A DNA stretch of 64,000 nt from Alishewanella jeotgali KCTC 22429 (GCF_000245735.1 NZ_AHTH01000005.1:310001-374000), one strand, 5' to 3'. Positions 33,071 through 42,328 are shown, counted from the stretch's first letter. A program made the numbers and translations. Notes: generated by a model not told the origin, from the letters alone.

Positions 33071-34302
33071 AACAAAACTTCCACCACCGCCGGATGCCCT
33101 AAAAACTGTTGAGGGCTGGCCGTGGGACCATAAGCGCCGGACTGATACACGACGACCCAATCGCCGGGCTCAGTTATAGGTAACAACACTTTATCCGCGA
33201 TAATATCCAAAGGTGTGCATAATGGGCCAACTATGGTGACCTGCTCCTGCTCGGTAGCGCTGAGTTTATTACCAATCGCCACCGGGTAGTTTTTCCGTAT
33301 CACCTGACCAAAGTTGCCGGAGTTAGCCAGATGATGATGTAAGCCTCCGTTACAAACCAGATAAGTGGTACCGCGTGAGACTTTTTTATCCAGTACCTGA
33401 CAGACGTATACCCCGGCCTCCGCCACCAAGTAACGACCTAGTTCAATCACTAACTCGATATCAGCCAACGCAACCTGATACTGCTGTAATAAAAGTTGTA
33501 GTGATTGGCCCACTGGCGTCAGATCCAGGCGCCGCTCACCACTAAAATAGGGTATACCAAAACCACCACCTAAATTGATCATCTCGGGTCGGTAAGGACA
33601 AGCCGCCACCAGTTTAGCGGCCAGCGCAAAAGTATGTTGATGAGCGTCGATTAAGGCTTCCGCCTTTAAATTTTGTGAGCCGCAAAAAATATGAAAACCA
33701 CGTAATTTCACCGGCATCTTGGCAATCTGTGGCAGTAACTGCAGAACCTGCTCTTCATCTATACCAAAGGGTTTAGCACCGCCTGCCATTTTCATACCAG
33801 AAGCTTTAAGTTCAAAGGCCGGATTAACTCTTAACGCCACTTGAGGGGTAATATTAGCGTGCCGGCCCAGTTGGCTAATTCGCGCCAGCTCACCGACAGA
33901 TTCAACATTAAGGGTAACGCCAGCGACAATAGCAGATAGTAATTCGGCGTCTTCCTTACCCGGGCCGGCAAAGCTAATATCCTTTACCGGCATACCACTT
34001 TGCAGAGCCAACAGCATCTCTTGTTGTGAAGCAACATCAAAGCCATCAACCAGCGATTTTAAACACTGCACCACCGGCCAGTAGGGGTTAGCTTTAATCG
34101 CATAGTGTAACTTTATACGTTCAGGTACATGGGCTCTGAATTTTTGCACCTGTTGCAACATGATTTGCCGGTCATAAGCATAAAACACTGTTTTACCCAG
34201 CAGTTGACTAATCGCGTTAAGACTAAAGCCGCCAAGCAACAGTTGATTATCGCGCTGCGCAAATTGTGACATCGATTCATGTTGTATTGTCGTGTCACTC
34301 AT
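33067..34302 (-). CDS. PLP-dependent decarboxylase, exosortase A system-associated
   Basis: A 411-residue fold-type III (ODC/DAP decarboxylase-like) enzyme. The PLP lysine is in LHYAIKANPYWPVV; the glycine-rich phosphate loop is MINLGGGFGIPYF; the second active-site block is GPLCTPLDIIAD with the conserved Cys. DVASQQEMLLAL and FHIFCGSQNL are also family-typical. It matches the decarboxylase of exosortase A loci (TIGR03099, from memory). The start (34302) overlaps the acyl-CoA ligase stop by 8 bp. It probably decarboxylates an amino acid, or a derivative carried by the neighbouring ACP, to give an amine. Confidence 0.9.
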   Translation of the reverse strand: MSDTTIQHESMSQFAQRDNQLLLGGFSLNAISQLLGKTVFYAYDRQIMLQQVQKFRAHVPERIKLHYAIKANPYWPVVQCLKSLVDGFDVASQQEMLLALQSGMPVKDISFAGPGKEDAELLSAIVAGVTLNVESVGELARISQLGRHANITPQVALRVNPAFELKASGMKMAGGAKPFGIDEEQVLQLLPQIAKMPVKLRGFHIFCGSQNLKAEALIDAHQHTFALAAKLVAACPYRPEMINLGGGFGIPYFSGERRLDLTPVGQSLQLLLQQYQVALADIELVIELGRYLVAEAGVYVCQVLDKKVSRGTTYLVCNGGLHHHLANSGNFGQVIRKNYPVAIGNKLSATEQEQVTIVGPLCTPLDIIADKVLLPITEPGDWVVVYQSGAYGPTASPQQFLGHPAVVEVLL

Positions 34303-35932
34303 TCGGCTTTGCCTCGCTAAAATAATGCTGGTATTCTTGCGCCAGGGCTTTGCGATCAATTTTTCCATTCGGATTTTTCGGCAAACCGTCTTTTAATACT
34401 ATCGCCCTGGGTATCATAAAATTGGGTAAACTGCGTTTTAATTGGATCAGCCATTGCCCCGTGATGACGTCGGTGTTTTTACTGGCACCACCGGCTAACG
34501 CAACCAGTACTAAAATGCCCTGATCAGTCCCATCGTAGATACCTAATGCCGCTACATCCTGAATAGCCGGGTCAAGCCGATATACGGCCTCTTCCACTTC
34601 GGTTGGGCTAACCCGATAACCGGAGGTTTTGATCATCTCATCACGCCGGCCAATAAAATACAGAAAACCCTCTTCATCATATTTCACGGTATCACCGGAA
34701 AAAACTGCCAGCGGCGCCAGCTGAATGCCCGATGCCGCCAGAGGGTCCGGTTTAAAGCGCTCAGCCGTTTTTTCTGGAGCATTCCAGTAGCCCAGACTCA
34801 CCAAAGGACCGCGATGAACCAATTCACCCGGCTCGTTAGGGCCGCACAGGCTGCCGTCCTCCCGCACAACTAAAATTTCAGCATTGGGTATCGCTCTTCC
34901 CATAGAGCCAGGCCTGCGTAACAACTCGGACGGCGGTAAATAGGTTGAGCGAAAGGCCTCGGTTAGCCCGTACATTAAGTAGGGTTCAGCCTTATTGAAA
35001 ATAATCTGCAATTGACTTAGCAAGGCCTGGGGCATAGCGCCACCAGAGTTTGTAAAATAACGCACTGAACTGGCGCTTCCCTCCGGCCAATTTGCCTTGG
35101 CTAACTGAGCCCATAACGGTGGTACAGCGGCGATACCGGTAACCTGATAATGTTCAACTGCACGTACAACATCTTGCACCAACAGAAAATCTAACAGTAC
35201 AACACTGGCACCAACGCTAAAGGCGGTGGTTAGTTGGCTTAAGCCATAATCGAAGCTTAAGGGTAAGATCCCAAGCAGCACATCGTCAGGCGTGTTTTGC
35301 AGGTAACTGGCGACACTGGCAGCGCCACACAGCAAATTTCGCTGCGACAATACTACACCTTTAGGCTTACCGGTGCTGCCTGACGTGTATAAGATGGCGG
35401 CCATATCGGCATCAGTCATACTTTGATGTCTGGGTGTTAGGTTCGGAGTACTCAGCTCTTCTCTTTGTTCTAACCAAGCCATTACCCGGTAATGGCTATG
35501 TAATGGCTGTAACTGTTCAACCGCGGTCAAACTGGCACTGTCAACGACTAATACTGTGTGCAAATCAGGACAAGCTGTCAGCACTTCCGTTAACCCATGC
35601 AACCGCTCAACACTGGTGATCAAACAACGTACATTACAATCATTGAGAATATGCTGAACCTGAGCCGCTTTCAGTGCAGGGTTAACTGGTACGAAAACGG
35701 CGCCACCACTATTGCAGGCGAATAAAGCGACAACCGTTTCAAGCTGTTTGGGTAAATAAATGGCAACCCGGTCAAAGCGTTGTAAACCGAGTAGCGATAA
35801 CCGCTCGGTTTGCTGCTGCACCCAAAGTTGCAACTGCGCATAGCTAATATGCTGATTTTTATAATGAAGTGCCGGCCGTTCAGCGAAGCGACGGGCTGAG
35901 AAGGAAAGTAGTTCAGCTAAACTGTTGGTCAT
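34295..35932 (-). CDS. AMP-forming acyl-CoA/ACP ligase, exosortase A system-associated
   Basis: A 545-residue ANL-superfamily adenylating enzyme. The phosphate loop is ILYTSGSTGKPKGVVLS, the adenine motif MYGLTEAFRST, and the C-terminal hinge and catalytic region GDTVKYDEEGFLYFIGRRDE, MIKTSGYRVSPTEVEEA and NPNGKIDRKAL, whose Lys is the adenylation lysine. Match to TIGR03098 (acyl-CoA ligase, exosortase A-associated) is from memory. Start at ATG 35932 has AAAGGACTG upstream; a longer frame to 35968 lacks a site. It heads the minus operon and diverges from an ACP gene across 145 bp, an arrangement like a ligase/carrier pair, so the activated acyl group may be loaded onto that ACP. Confidence 0.92.
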   Translation of the reverse strand: MTNSLAELLSFSARRFAERPALHYKNQHISYAQLQLWVQQQTERLSLLGLQRFDRVAIYLPKQLETVVALFACNSGGAVFVPVNPALKAAQVQHILNDCNVRCLITSVERLHGLTEVLTACPDLHTVLVVDSASLTAVEQLQPLHSHYRVMAWLEQREELSTPNLTPRHQSMTDADMAAILYTSGSTGKPKGVVLSQRNLLCGAASVASYLQNTPDDVLLGILPLSFDYGLSQLTTAFSVGASVVLLDFLLVQDVVRAVEHYQVTGIAAVPPLWAQLAKANWPEGSASSVRYFTNSGGAMPQALLSQLQIIFNKAEPYLMYGLTEAFRSTYLPPSELLRRPGSMGRAIPNAEILVVREDGSLCGPNEPGELVHRGPLVSLGYWNAPEKTAERFKPDPLAASGIQLAPLAVFSGDTVKYDEEGFLYFIGRRDEMIKTSGYRVSPTEVEEAVYRLDPAIQDVAALGIYDGTDQGILVLVALAGGASKNTDVITGQWLIQLKRSLPNFMIPRAIVLKDGLPKNPNGKIDRKALAQEYQHYFSEAKPNE

Positions 35933-36077
35933 ATCAGTCCTTTCTGACCTGTTATCTAGACTCCGCAATTGTTTAATAATACATCAACTTCTCAAAAAAA
36001 ATAGCCAGCTTGTCACTAATGTTGTTGAATTTTTTAGCAGCTTGCGTAGATTAAAAGTGAGACCGTCAAGGATAGAA

Positions 36078-36323
36078 ATGATGAACACACAGCAAATAGT
36101 TAGCGACATCTTGCGATCCGTTTTACAAATTGACCGCCCCTTTACCGCCACGACTCCGCTACTCGGTGCGATCCCGGAATTTGATTCTATGGCGGTAATA
36201 GCTATCCTGACCGAACTGGAAAATCAGCTGGGAATTGCCATCAGTGATGATGAGATTTCAGCCGAAATTTTTGAGAATTTCGGGCAGTTACAACAATATG
36301 TTGACTCTAAACTTGCGGCTTGA
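36078..36323 (+). CDS. Acyl carrier protein
   Basis: An 81-residue ACP. The phosphopantetheine attachment serine is Ser37 in PEFDSMAVIAILTELEN, in the expected place for a short four-helix carrier; the usual acidic helix II follows with DDEISAEIFENFGQL. Two adjacent ATGs (36078 and 36081) follow an AAGGA at 36068-36072; either could start it. It is divergent from the acyl ligase gene across 145 bp, so both share a control region. It probably carries the activated group used by the decarboxylase and/or the acyltransferase encoded at 41552. Confidence 0.9.
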   Translation: MMNTQQIVSDILRSVLQIDRPFTATTPLLGAIPEFDSMAVIAILTELENQLGIAISDDEISAEIFENFGQLQQYVDSKLAA

Positions 36324-36647
36324 AGTTAGCGTTGTGGCGAAGTGATGTTATTAGGTCTTAGTGTTACTTTAGGGCTCAAGGCACGCTGGAAAGAAGCGTA
36401 GCTCAGATGCAGGAATTCTTTGTCCGACAGCTTAACATTATGCATTTACCTGCTAAACTGGCTAAATAAAATACAGAATTTATCTGTCTGTCGAAACAGC
36501 GCATCAGTGATTAGTGACACTGACAGTGGTAGTCAGATCTCGACGGTATTCCGCTTTTAGTTACGGCTGGCTAAGTGGTAGTGCGGCTTGCTTTGCCGCA
36601 ACACCCGCTTGCTCAGCGTTGTTGATTACCACATGGAGTGTTGTTAG
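36324..36647. other. Non-coding gap before prsT
   Basis: A 324 bp stretch without a convincing gene. It contains a small hairpin, TGCGGC-TTGCTTT-GCCGCA (36582-36600), and a near sigma-54 pattern TGGTAGTGCGGCTTGC whose GG and GC are 11 rather than 10 bases apart. The prsT promoter should lie here. No riboswitch or RNA gene was recognised. Confidence 0.5.
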
Positions 36648-39398
36648 ATGAAAAAAATCACCTTGGTCGCAGCGAGTTTAATGCTGGCTTTAACAATAGG
36701 CTGCAGCAAAAAAGATAGTGCAGCTCACTATCAGGATGCCCTCGCTTTTATCGCTAATCAACAGTACAACTCCGCAATAATCGAGCTCAAATCAGCAGTG
36801 CAACAAGCTCCGGATAACGCTGAGTATCGCTTAGCATTGGGTTTGACCTACTTACAAATAGGTGATGCGGTGTCGGCTGAAAAAGAGCTACAGTTGGCTA
36901 AGCAGGGAGGTATTACCGCCGCCGACATTGCTGTACCACTGGTAAGAGCGAGCTATATCGCAGGCAATTTTAGTGAAGTGTTGGCTCTGTATCCGGAAGC
37001 AGAAGAGCTAGAGCAGCCGATAGCCGACTATATCAAACTTTATCGGGCCTTGGCCGAGTTAGAGCTTGGCGCTGCCGACCGGGCCGTTTTTTTATTTCAT
37101 GAGCTGTCATTGTCAGAATATCAAGACATTCAGGCATTTGCTCAAAGCAATTTGATGATAACCACGACCCAGTATGAAGAAGCCATCAATCTGCTGCAGA
37201 GTATTCCAACAACCAGCCCACATTACGCTGAAACACTATCACTCATTGGTAATCTGCATTTAGTTAACGATAAGTTCGCACCGGCCAGCGAAGCTTTCTC
37301 TGCCTTAATCAAGCTACAACCCCGTAATTTCAAAGCCCGTTTACTCGCCGGCCAAGCATTAATCCGTGATAACCGTTATCAGGAAGCAAATCAGCATATT
37401 GAGATGATTTTACGCGCGCTGCCAGAACAGGCTTATGCAAACTACTTAAAGTCGTTAATTGAATATGATGCAAAAGATTTTGTAAAGGCCAAAGAATTCG
37501 CGGAAAAAGCCATTACTAGTGGTTATCGGGCACCTCAACCGCGGCTGATCGCCGGCTTATCTGCTTTCCAGTTGGGTTTAGAGTCGCAGGCCCTACATAA
37601 CTTCTCAGCTATGGGCCAGGCATTGGACGCTTTTCCTTCTGCAAAGCGACTTTATGTTGCATTACAGCTTAAAGCCGGTGAACCGGGTATCGCCAGAGAT
37701 GCCTTAAGTTCTACTCCTCCCAGCGCTGAAGATTTAAACCTGTATGCAACCACTGCTTTTAATTTGGCTCAGGCTGGTGACAACCGTGCCGCTGCAGAAC
37801 TTATCGCTAAGTACGATAGTGCAGGCTTTAATGACATCAATTCGTTACTGACCATGGGGCAATTGAAACTGAGTGTGCCTGGCCAGGAAATGGCTGGCAT
37901 CCGCGATCTGGAGCTGGCCTTGATGATGGAGCCTGGGCATCATCAAACGCGACTCATTCTTGCCAGCAGTTACATGCGACAACAACAATATGAAAAAGTT
38001 TACCAATTAGCTGATGGTTGGATAAAAGACCCGGAAACCGCCTTTATGGGGCATAATCTGAAAGCCTATGCCGAGTTGGTACAATTTAAACCCGAAAACG
38101 CAAAAGTTCATTTAGCCGCAGCGAAGGCAACCGGAAGCGATAATCCATTTACACCGCTAATGCTAGCCTCTGTCGCCGCTTTTGAAACAAACTATACCGA
38201 AGCCAAGAATATCCTGGATCAGTTACTAAACTCACACCCCGATTATATTCCGGCAATAACACAAGCCTTTATCGTCAATCATCGTTTAGGCGATACATCG
38301 TCAGTAATAAAACATACCAAGGCGCAATTGGCTAAAAATCCGCAAAACTATCATCTTCGGCTTGCTTTTGCCCGCTATCTGCACAGTGCCGCCGATTTCA
38401 ATGAGGTGATAAACCTGTTGCAAGCGGTGGATACCAGTCAGCAATTACCCGTTGCTCATTGGATGATTCTGGTTGATAGCTATGTACAGCTAGGTAATAG
38501 CTCTGAAGCGAGCAAACTCAGTCAAGCATGGCATCAGCAAGACCCTGACAATATTCAGGCAACCTTACTATATGTTGAGATCCTCCGGCGAAATAATAAC
38601 GTAACCGAAGCCTTACAAATCCTTGATCGACACCTGCTACGTCAAACACAACATCCGCAATTGCTAATGGCTAAATTGAAACTCCAGACCGAGTATCGCA
38701 TGCCGGATAAAGCTATTGAGACGATCAAACAAAGCCCGGCTGAATTTCAGGGACTCGCTGAGGTAAAATTTCTACATGGCCGTAACCTAATGGCTTTGGG
38801 GCAAAAAAGTGCTGCGCTGAATTTATTTTTGGAAAGTTATAAAGATGACGCCTCAGCACAAACTGCGATGTTTATCGCTGAAATTTACAGGCAAGATGTC
38901 TCGCTGCGCCAAGCCATAGGCTTTGTCGAAAATCATATTGCCAAACACGACACCACGCCAGGCTTACAAATGGTATATGCCAACTTACTGATGCAAACAG
39001 ATATCAGTAAGTCCGTATCCATCTATCAACAACTGGTAGAGTCAAGCCCCGATAATCTGGTGTTGTTGAATAACTATGCCTGGATGTTAATTGAGCATGG
39101 AGAGGCGGAGAAAGCTCTTACTTATGTTAGTCGGGCCATGCGTCTGGACGATAAGAATCCGGACATACTGGATACCTATGGTGCTGCTTTGCTAAAACTG
39201 CAACGTTATCAAGATGCCTTAAGCTATTTTGAAAGATCCCTGGCGATCCGGCCAGAACATGATGAGGTTAAATTGAACTACGCTGAAGCACTTATTTTAG
39301 TGGACAATAAAGCCAAAGCCTCACAAATCCTAAATTCGATAAATAGCCACGATGCCCGCTTGACACAGCGCAAACTCCAGCTTAGCCAACAGCTCTAG
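36648..39398 (+). CDS. prsT: XrtA/PEP-CTERM system TPR-repeat lipoprotein PrsT
   Basis: A 916-residue outer-membrane-type lipoprotein: the signal peptide MKKITLVAASLMLALTIGC ends in a lipobox with Cys19, and the rest is almost entirely tetratricopeptide repeats, e.g. QDALAFIANQQYNSAIIELK and YQDALSYFERSLAIRP near the C-terminus. Length and design match the PEP-CTERM system lipoprotein PrsT (TIGR02917, from memory). It probably forms a periplasmic scaffold that links polymer export to the outer membrane, in the manner of AlgK. It lies between the ACP gene and the PEP-CTERM substrate, with an 8 bp GC-rich hairpin just downstream. Confidence 0.93.
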   Translation: MKKITLVAASLMLALTIGCSKKDSAAHYQDALAFIANQQYNSAIIELKSAVQQAPDNAEYRLALGLTYLQIGDAVSAEKELQLAKQGGITAADIAVPLVRASYIAGNFSEVLALYPEAEELEQPIADYIKLYRALAELELGAADRAVFLFHELSLSEYQDIQAFAQSNLMITTTQYEEAINLLQSIPTTSPHYAETLSLIGNLHLVNDKFAPASEAFSALIKLQPRNFKARLLAGQALIRDNRYQEANQHIEMILRALPEQAYANYLKSLIEYDAKDFVKAKEFAEKAITSGYRAPQPRLIAGLSAFQLGLESQALHNFSAMGQALDAFPSAKRLYVALQLKAGEPGIARDALSSTPPSAEDLNLYATTAFNLAQAGDNRAAAELIAKYDSAGFNDINSLLTMGQLKLSVPGQEMAGIRDLELALMMEPGHHQTRLILASSYMRQQQYEKVYQLADGWIKDPETAFMGHNLKAYAELVQFKPENAKVHLAAAKATGSDNPFTPLMLASVAAFETNYTEAKNILDQLLNSHPDYIPAITQAFIVNHRLGDTSSVIKHTKAQLAKNPQNYHLRLAFARYLHSAADFNEVINLLQAVDTSQQLPVAHWMILVDSYVQLGNSSEASKLSQAWHQQDPDNIQATLLYVEILRRNNNVTEALQILDRHLLRQTQHPQLLMAKLKLQTEYRMPDKAIETIKQSPAEFQGLAEVKFLHGRNLMALGQKSAALNLFLESYKDDASAQTAMFIAEIYRQDVSLRQAIGFVENHIAKHDTTPGLQMVYANLLMQTDISKSVSIYQQLVESSPDNLVLLNNYAWMLIEHGEAEKALTYVSRAMRLDDKNPDILDTYGAALLKLQRYQDALSYFERSLAIRPEHDEVKLNYAEALILVDNKAKASQILNSINSHDARLTQRKLQLSQQL

Positions 39399-39402
39399 CA
39401 GT

Positions 39403-39426
39403 AACGGGCCTATGACCGGGCCCGTT
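39403..39426 (+). terminator. Hairpin after prsT
   Basis: AACGGGCC (39403-39410) pairs with GGCCCGTT (39419-39426) around an 8-base loop, 4 bp after the prsT stop. No T-run follows, so termination may be weak or rho-assisted. Confidence 0.6.
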
Positions 39427-39572
39427 CCTAGCCTCCTTAACCACGATATCACTGACTAATACTGGCGCAGGTGTCAGCTTTATTTACACTCACACTTCCC
39501 CCGGCAAATCCACAACATCCAAACTTAACGCAAACTATTGTTTTTATTTAAAAAAAATACAAGCGACAATGT

Positions 39573-39588
39573 TGGTATAGTTTCTGCT
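39573..39588 (+). promoter_or_regulatory. Sigma-54 (-24/-12) promoter of the PEP-CTERM gene
   Basis: TGGTATAGTTTCTGCT has GG and GC exactly 10 bases apart (-24 TGG, -12 TGC), close to the RpoN consensus TGGCACG-N4-TTGCW. The start of transcription would be near 39600, giving a leader of about 50 bases with AGAAGGAAA before the ATG. An AT-rich stretch upstream (39535-39560) could hold activator sites. The PrsR activator is encoded 6 kb away. Confidence 0.7.
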
Positions 39589-39649
39589 TATTACTAACGG
39601 GAATCACGAGAGTGGTTTAAACAGAATGCGTCTTTAGAAGGAAATTACC

Positions 39650-40573
39650 ATGAAAAAATTAATCTTGGCTGCCTTTGCCGCATCGGGTTTGATGCTAAGT
39701 AGTGCAGCGTCAGCGGGAATGATGTATATAAATGTTGGCACAAATGATTATGATTTAGCTCGTTTACATCCAGTTTTGGCTGATGCTGATTTCAGAACAG
39801 GTAATTTTCGCGAGTTAAGTTATAACTTCCTTTGGGCAACATCGGTCTATCAGCAAGTCGGTGGTGTTTTAACCGGTACGTTCTTTGACACTAATAATTC
39901 AGCCACATTATTAGCTCTAGGTATTCCACTTGCAGGTATTACCGTGCCCAATTTATCTGAAAACGGTACTGTTAATTTACGGCATCCCGACTGCTCGCTA
40001 CTAGCTGGTGAGTGTGATATTGATGCGTTAAGTCCACTGGTACCACCATTAGCATCAAATAATGAGGGATTCTTGCAATCTTGGGATATGCAGCTGTTAT
40101 ACACCTTTAACGGTATCCTAACTGCTACTGGTCCAAAATTTACTGGAGGCCAGATTGATTTCATTTTCAATGATTTTGCAAATCCAATAAATAATAGAAC
40201 CGTACTCACTGCAACAGTAGTCGGCTCAAAAATTGACTTGGCAAATTTAGATATTTTCTTTGATGTTACCTATGCTGAAACAGGTTTCTTATGGGTGGAA
40301 AATAGTAAAGGGGTTTTCGTAGACGCGGCAGCCGGTATACCTGATGGAAAATTTGTAAGACTAGCTCTTAATACCAATGTTAGCCCACCAATCCCAACAC
40401 CAACAAGTCTAGGGGTAATCGGCAACAATGCTATCCGCCAGTCGTCTCTAAATGGAGGTTTCAGTGCTAGTATCCCAGTTCCAGAGCCAATGTCAGTAAC
40501 TTTATTAGGTTTGGGTTTACTGGGCATGGGCGCAGCTGGACGTAGACTACGTAGAACTGCGAAATCGGCATAA
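39650..40573 (+). CDS. PEP-CTERM sorting-domain protein (exosortase substrate)
   Basis: A 307-residue exported protein. It has a Sec signal peptide (KKLILAAFAASGLMLSSAASA, cleavage near residue 22) and a C-terminal sorting signal: VPEP at 277-280, a hydrophobic stretch MSVTLLGLGLLGMGAAG and a basic tail GRRLRRTAKSA. This tripartite end is recognised by exosortases such as XrtA, which is not encoded in the window. The body is Asn/Asp/Thr-rich beta-type sequence with two Cys (HPDCSLLAGECDI) that could form a disulfide. It is the only PEP-CTERM protein found here. A sigma-54 promoter lies upstream and a perfect terminator downstream. The function of the secreted domain is unknown. Confidence 0.95.
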   Translation: MKKLILAAFAASGLMLSSAASAGMMYINVGTNDYDLARLHPVLADADFRTGNFRELSYNFLWATSVYQQVGGVLTGTFFDTNNSATLLALGIPLAGITVPNLSENGTVNLRHPDCSLLAGECDIDALSPLVPPLASNNEGFLQSWDMQLLYTFNGILTATGPKFTGGQIDFIFNDFANPINNRTVLTATVVGSKIDLANLDIFFDVTYAETGFLWVENSKGVFVDAAAGIPDGKFVRLALNTNVSPPIPTPTSLGVIGNNAIRQSSLNGGFSASIPVPEPMSVTLLGLGLLGMGAAGRRLRRTAKSA

Positions 40574-40601
40574 ACCAATACAAATTTCGTATTCAGTTAT
40601 A

Positions 40602-40625
40602 AAACGCCAGAGTGATCTGGCGTTT
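40602..40625. terminator. Bidirectional intrinsic terminator
   Basis: AAACGCCAGA (40602-40611), loop GTGA, and the perfect complement TCTGGCGTTT (40616-40625). It lies between the convergent PEP-CTERM and ThiF-like genes and can serve both. Confidence 0.85.
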
Positions 40626-40657
40626 CTATTTCAGCTAATAGCAGCTGAACAACAAAA

Positions 40658-41542
40658 CTAGTTTATACCTAACTGGCGCTTCGCCAGTTTAACTTTTAAC
40701 TTAAACCATGGGTTAGCGGCACCAAAGGGCATCCAGCTGTATGCAAGCTTATTGCAATAGCCATCAAACTGCATACCTCTTGGTGCACAAATAAGTTCGC
40801 CACGACCAAGTAAAATCTTACTGGCATAGGCCGCTGCAATACCCGCACTTAAGGTACAGCCCACTATGGTAGACGGGCCACGTTTATTCGCAAGATCTAC
40901 CCGACTAGGATCAACCAGATAACTTCGCTGTAATCCTTTGGGCGCCAGCCCGAGATAGAACCGGACAAACTGTTCTGACTCCGTATGTTGGGCTAAGCCA
41001 AAATACTCTTCAAAGCTCATTTCTCCCGGCATAAAACAAAGAAAAGCAGTTCCCATTCCCAGCGGCGCCGCCGTAATAGCAGGGATCTGTTTGCGATGAC
41101 AAATCTCAAACATTAACCGTCGTGCTTTAACCGCAAAGAAATCCAGACTATCAACATAGAGGTCAACACCTTCTAAAAAGGCCTCTGCGTTTTGTTCATT
41201 TACACCCTGTGGAAAATCCGCTAATTGGACTTGCGGATTAATGTCCCTCAACATTTGACTGATCACCGCCAATTTAGGTTTATCCAAGGTGCTCATGGTC
41301 GCGCCGATCTGACGGTTAAAGTTTTCAATGCCGAAGCTATCAAAATCCGCCAGGGCAAAGTGTCCAATACCCAGTCTGGCGAGCGTGAGTGTATGAATAC
41401 CACCCACCCCACCACAGCCCGCAATGGCGACTTTTTTACTGCTTAAAATTTGCTGTTCTTGTTCAGTAAACCAGCCAATATTGCGGGAAAAGGCAGCATG
41501 ATAATCAAACGGTGGAGATAATTCTGCGTGCGTTGTTGTCAT
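40658..41542 (-). CDS. ThiF/MoeB/E1-like adenylyltransferase
   Basis: A 294-residue E1-like ATP-binding protein. It has the nucleotide loop KVAIAGCGGVGGIHTLTLARLG, then ALADFDSFGIENFNRQ with the Asp and Arg that bind ATP, and DLYVDSLDFFAVKARRL. These proteins adenylate a C-terminal carboxylate of a small protein or peptide, or another acid. The usual catalytic-Cys region is not clear, and no zinc-binding CxxC pairs are present. It follows the exosortase-associated acyltransferase by 9 bp in the same operon and converges with the PEP-CTERM gene. The two genes together likely act on one substrate, which is unknown. Confidence 0.85.
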   Translation of the reverse strand: MTTTHAELSPPFDYHAAFSRNIGWFTEQEQQILSSKKVAIAGCGGVGGIHTLTLARLGIGHFALADFDSFGIENFNRQIGATMSTLDKPKLAVISQMLRDINPQVQLADFPQGVNEQNAEAFLEGVDLYVDSLDFFAVKARRLMFEICHRKQIPAITAAPLGMGTAFLCFMPGEMSFEEYFGLAQHTESEQFVRFYLGLAPKGLQRSYLVDPSRVDLANKRGPSTIVGCTLSAGIAAAYASKILLGRGELICAPRGMQFDGYCNKLAYSWMPFGAANPWFKLKVKLAKRQLGIN

Positions 41543-41551
41543 ACCGTTCTC

Positions 41552-42328
41552 TTAACGCTCTAGATAAGGTAACAAGAGGACCTGTGGATGGAGGCTATTA
41601 AACAGATACTGATACAGCTCCAGTATTTCCGGCGACAACTTCGCGGTGTAATTTTCCTTGCGCAAATAAAACAAGGCTCTAACGCCGTGATAATCCATTT
41701 CATCCCCTAATTGCTCAAACGGAAATCCAATTCGTTCGAGCCGTTTCTTTAATCTGGGTTCTACCACAACAAACATTGCGCGGTGATGGCACATCTCAGA
41801 CAAAGCGATAATACTCAGATACAATCCGACGGCAATATTTGGAAAATTACGTCTCTCCTCTTCGCTAAATACCGCTTCGTCACTACTAAATTCATTAACA
41901 ACAAAGGGAGTATTTTGTTCACCCAAGCGTCGTCTAAAGGTCTCTGGCACTGCTAATCTGGAAATTTCACTATAAGAGCCTCTTTTATAGTCTGCTAAAT
42001 TTATAGCACCAGGTCTTATGGAATTAAGGCAATGCGCTTCAAATGGCAATAAACACTCGGGTCTGTTTGGTGGTGATATCACCAATCTTGCAGTACCGGC
42101 ATAACGTTTACTGGTTTTATGTCTGAGCAACAACGTAAACGAATAGCTATCACACTCATCGGTTTCCATCCGATCTTCCCGCTCTGGCTCCCAGCCTAAT
42201 TCCTCACAATACACGGCATGACGGATCCGATAAGCCTCTTCCTGCAACGCCTTGGTATTGGCAAATTCGATATCAAAATACTGAGCAAAGTTTTCTGCCA
42301 GTGTTTTGCTGGTCATAGCGGCATCCAT
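41552..42328 (-). CDS. PEP-CTERM/exosortase system-associated acyltransferase (GNAT, autoinducer-synthase-like)
   Basis: A 258-residue protein of the acyl-homoserine-lactone-synthase-like GNAT type. The N-terminal block EAYRIRHAVYCEELGWEPE, followed by ETDECDSYSFTLLL, YAGTARLVISPP and EISRLAVPETFRRR, matches the putative PEP-CTERM/exosortase system-associated acyltransferase (TIGR03694, from memory). It should use an acyl-ACP or acyl-CoA donor; an ACP gene lies 5 kb away. The start at 42328 follows AAAGGAAAC. Despite the resemblance to LuxI, its neighbours suggest a role in exopolysaccharide or substrate acylation and not quorum sensing. Confidence 0.9.
   Translation of the reverse strand: MDAAMTSKTLAENFAQYFDIEFANTKALQEEAYRIRHAVYCEELGWEPEREDRMETDECDSYSFTLLLRHKTSKRYAGTARLVISPPNRPECLLPFEAHCLNSIRPGAINLADYKRGSYSEISRLAVPETFRRRLGEQNTPFVVNEFSSDEAVFSEEERRNFPNIAVGLYLSIIALSEMCHHRAMFVVVEPRLKKRLERIGFPFEQLGDEMDYHGVRALFYLRKENYTAKLSPEILELYQYLFNSLHPQVLLLPYLER

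Noticed and set aside
36570-36590. Sigma-54-like sequence TGGTAGTGCGGCTTGC before prsT
   Set aside because: The GG and GC are 11 bases apart; RpoN promoters are strict about a 10-base gap, so it is described only as a near match.
41552-42328. Quorum-sensing autoinducer synthase
   Set aside because: Resemblance to LuxI-type proteins is real, but the sequence fits the exosortase-associated acyltransferase family and no LuxR-type gene is nearby.
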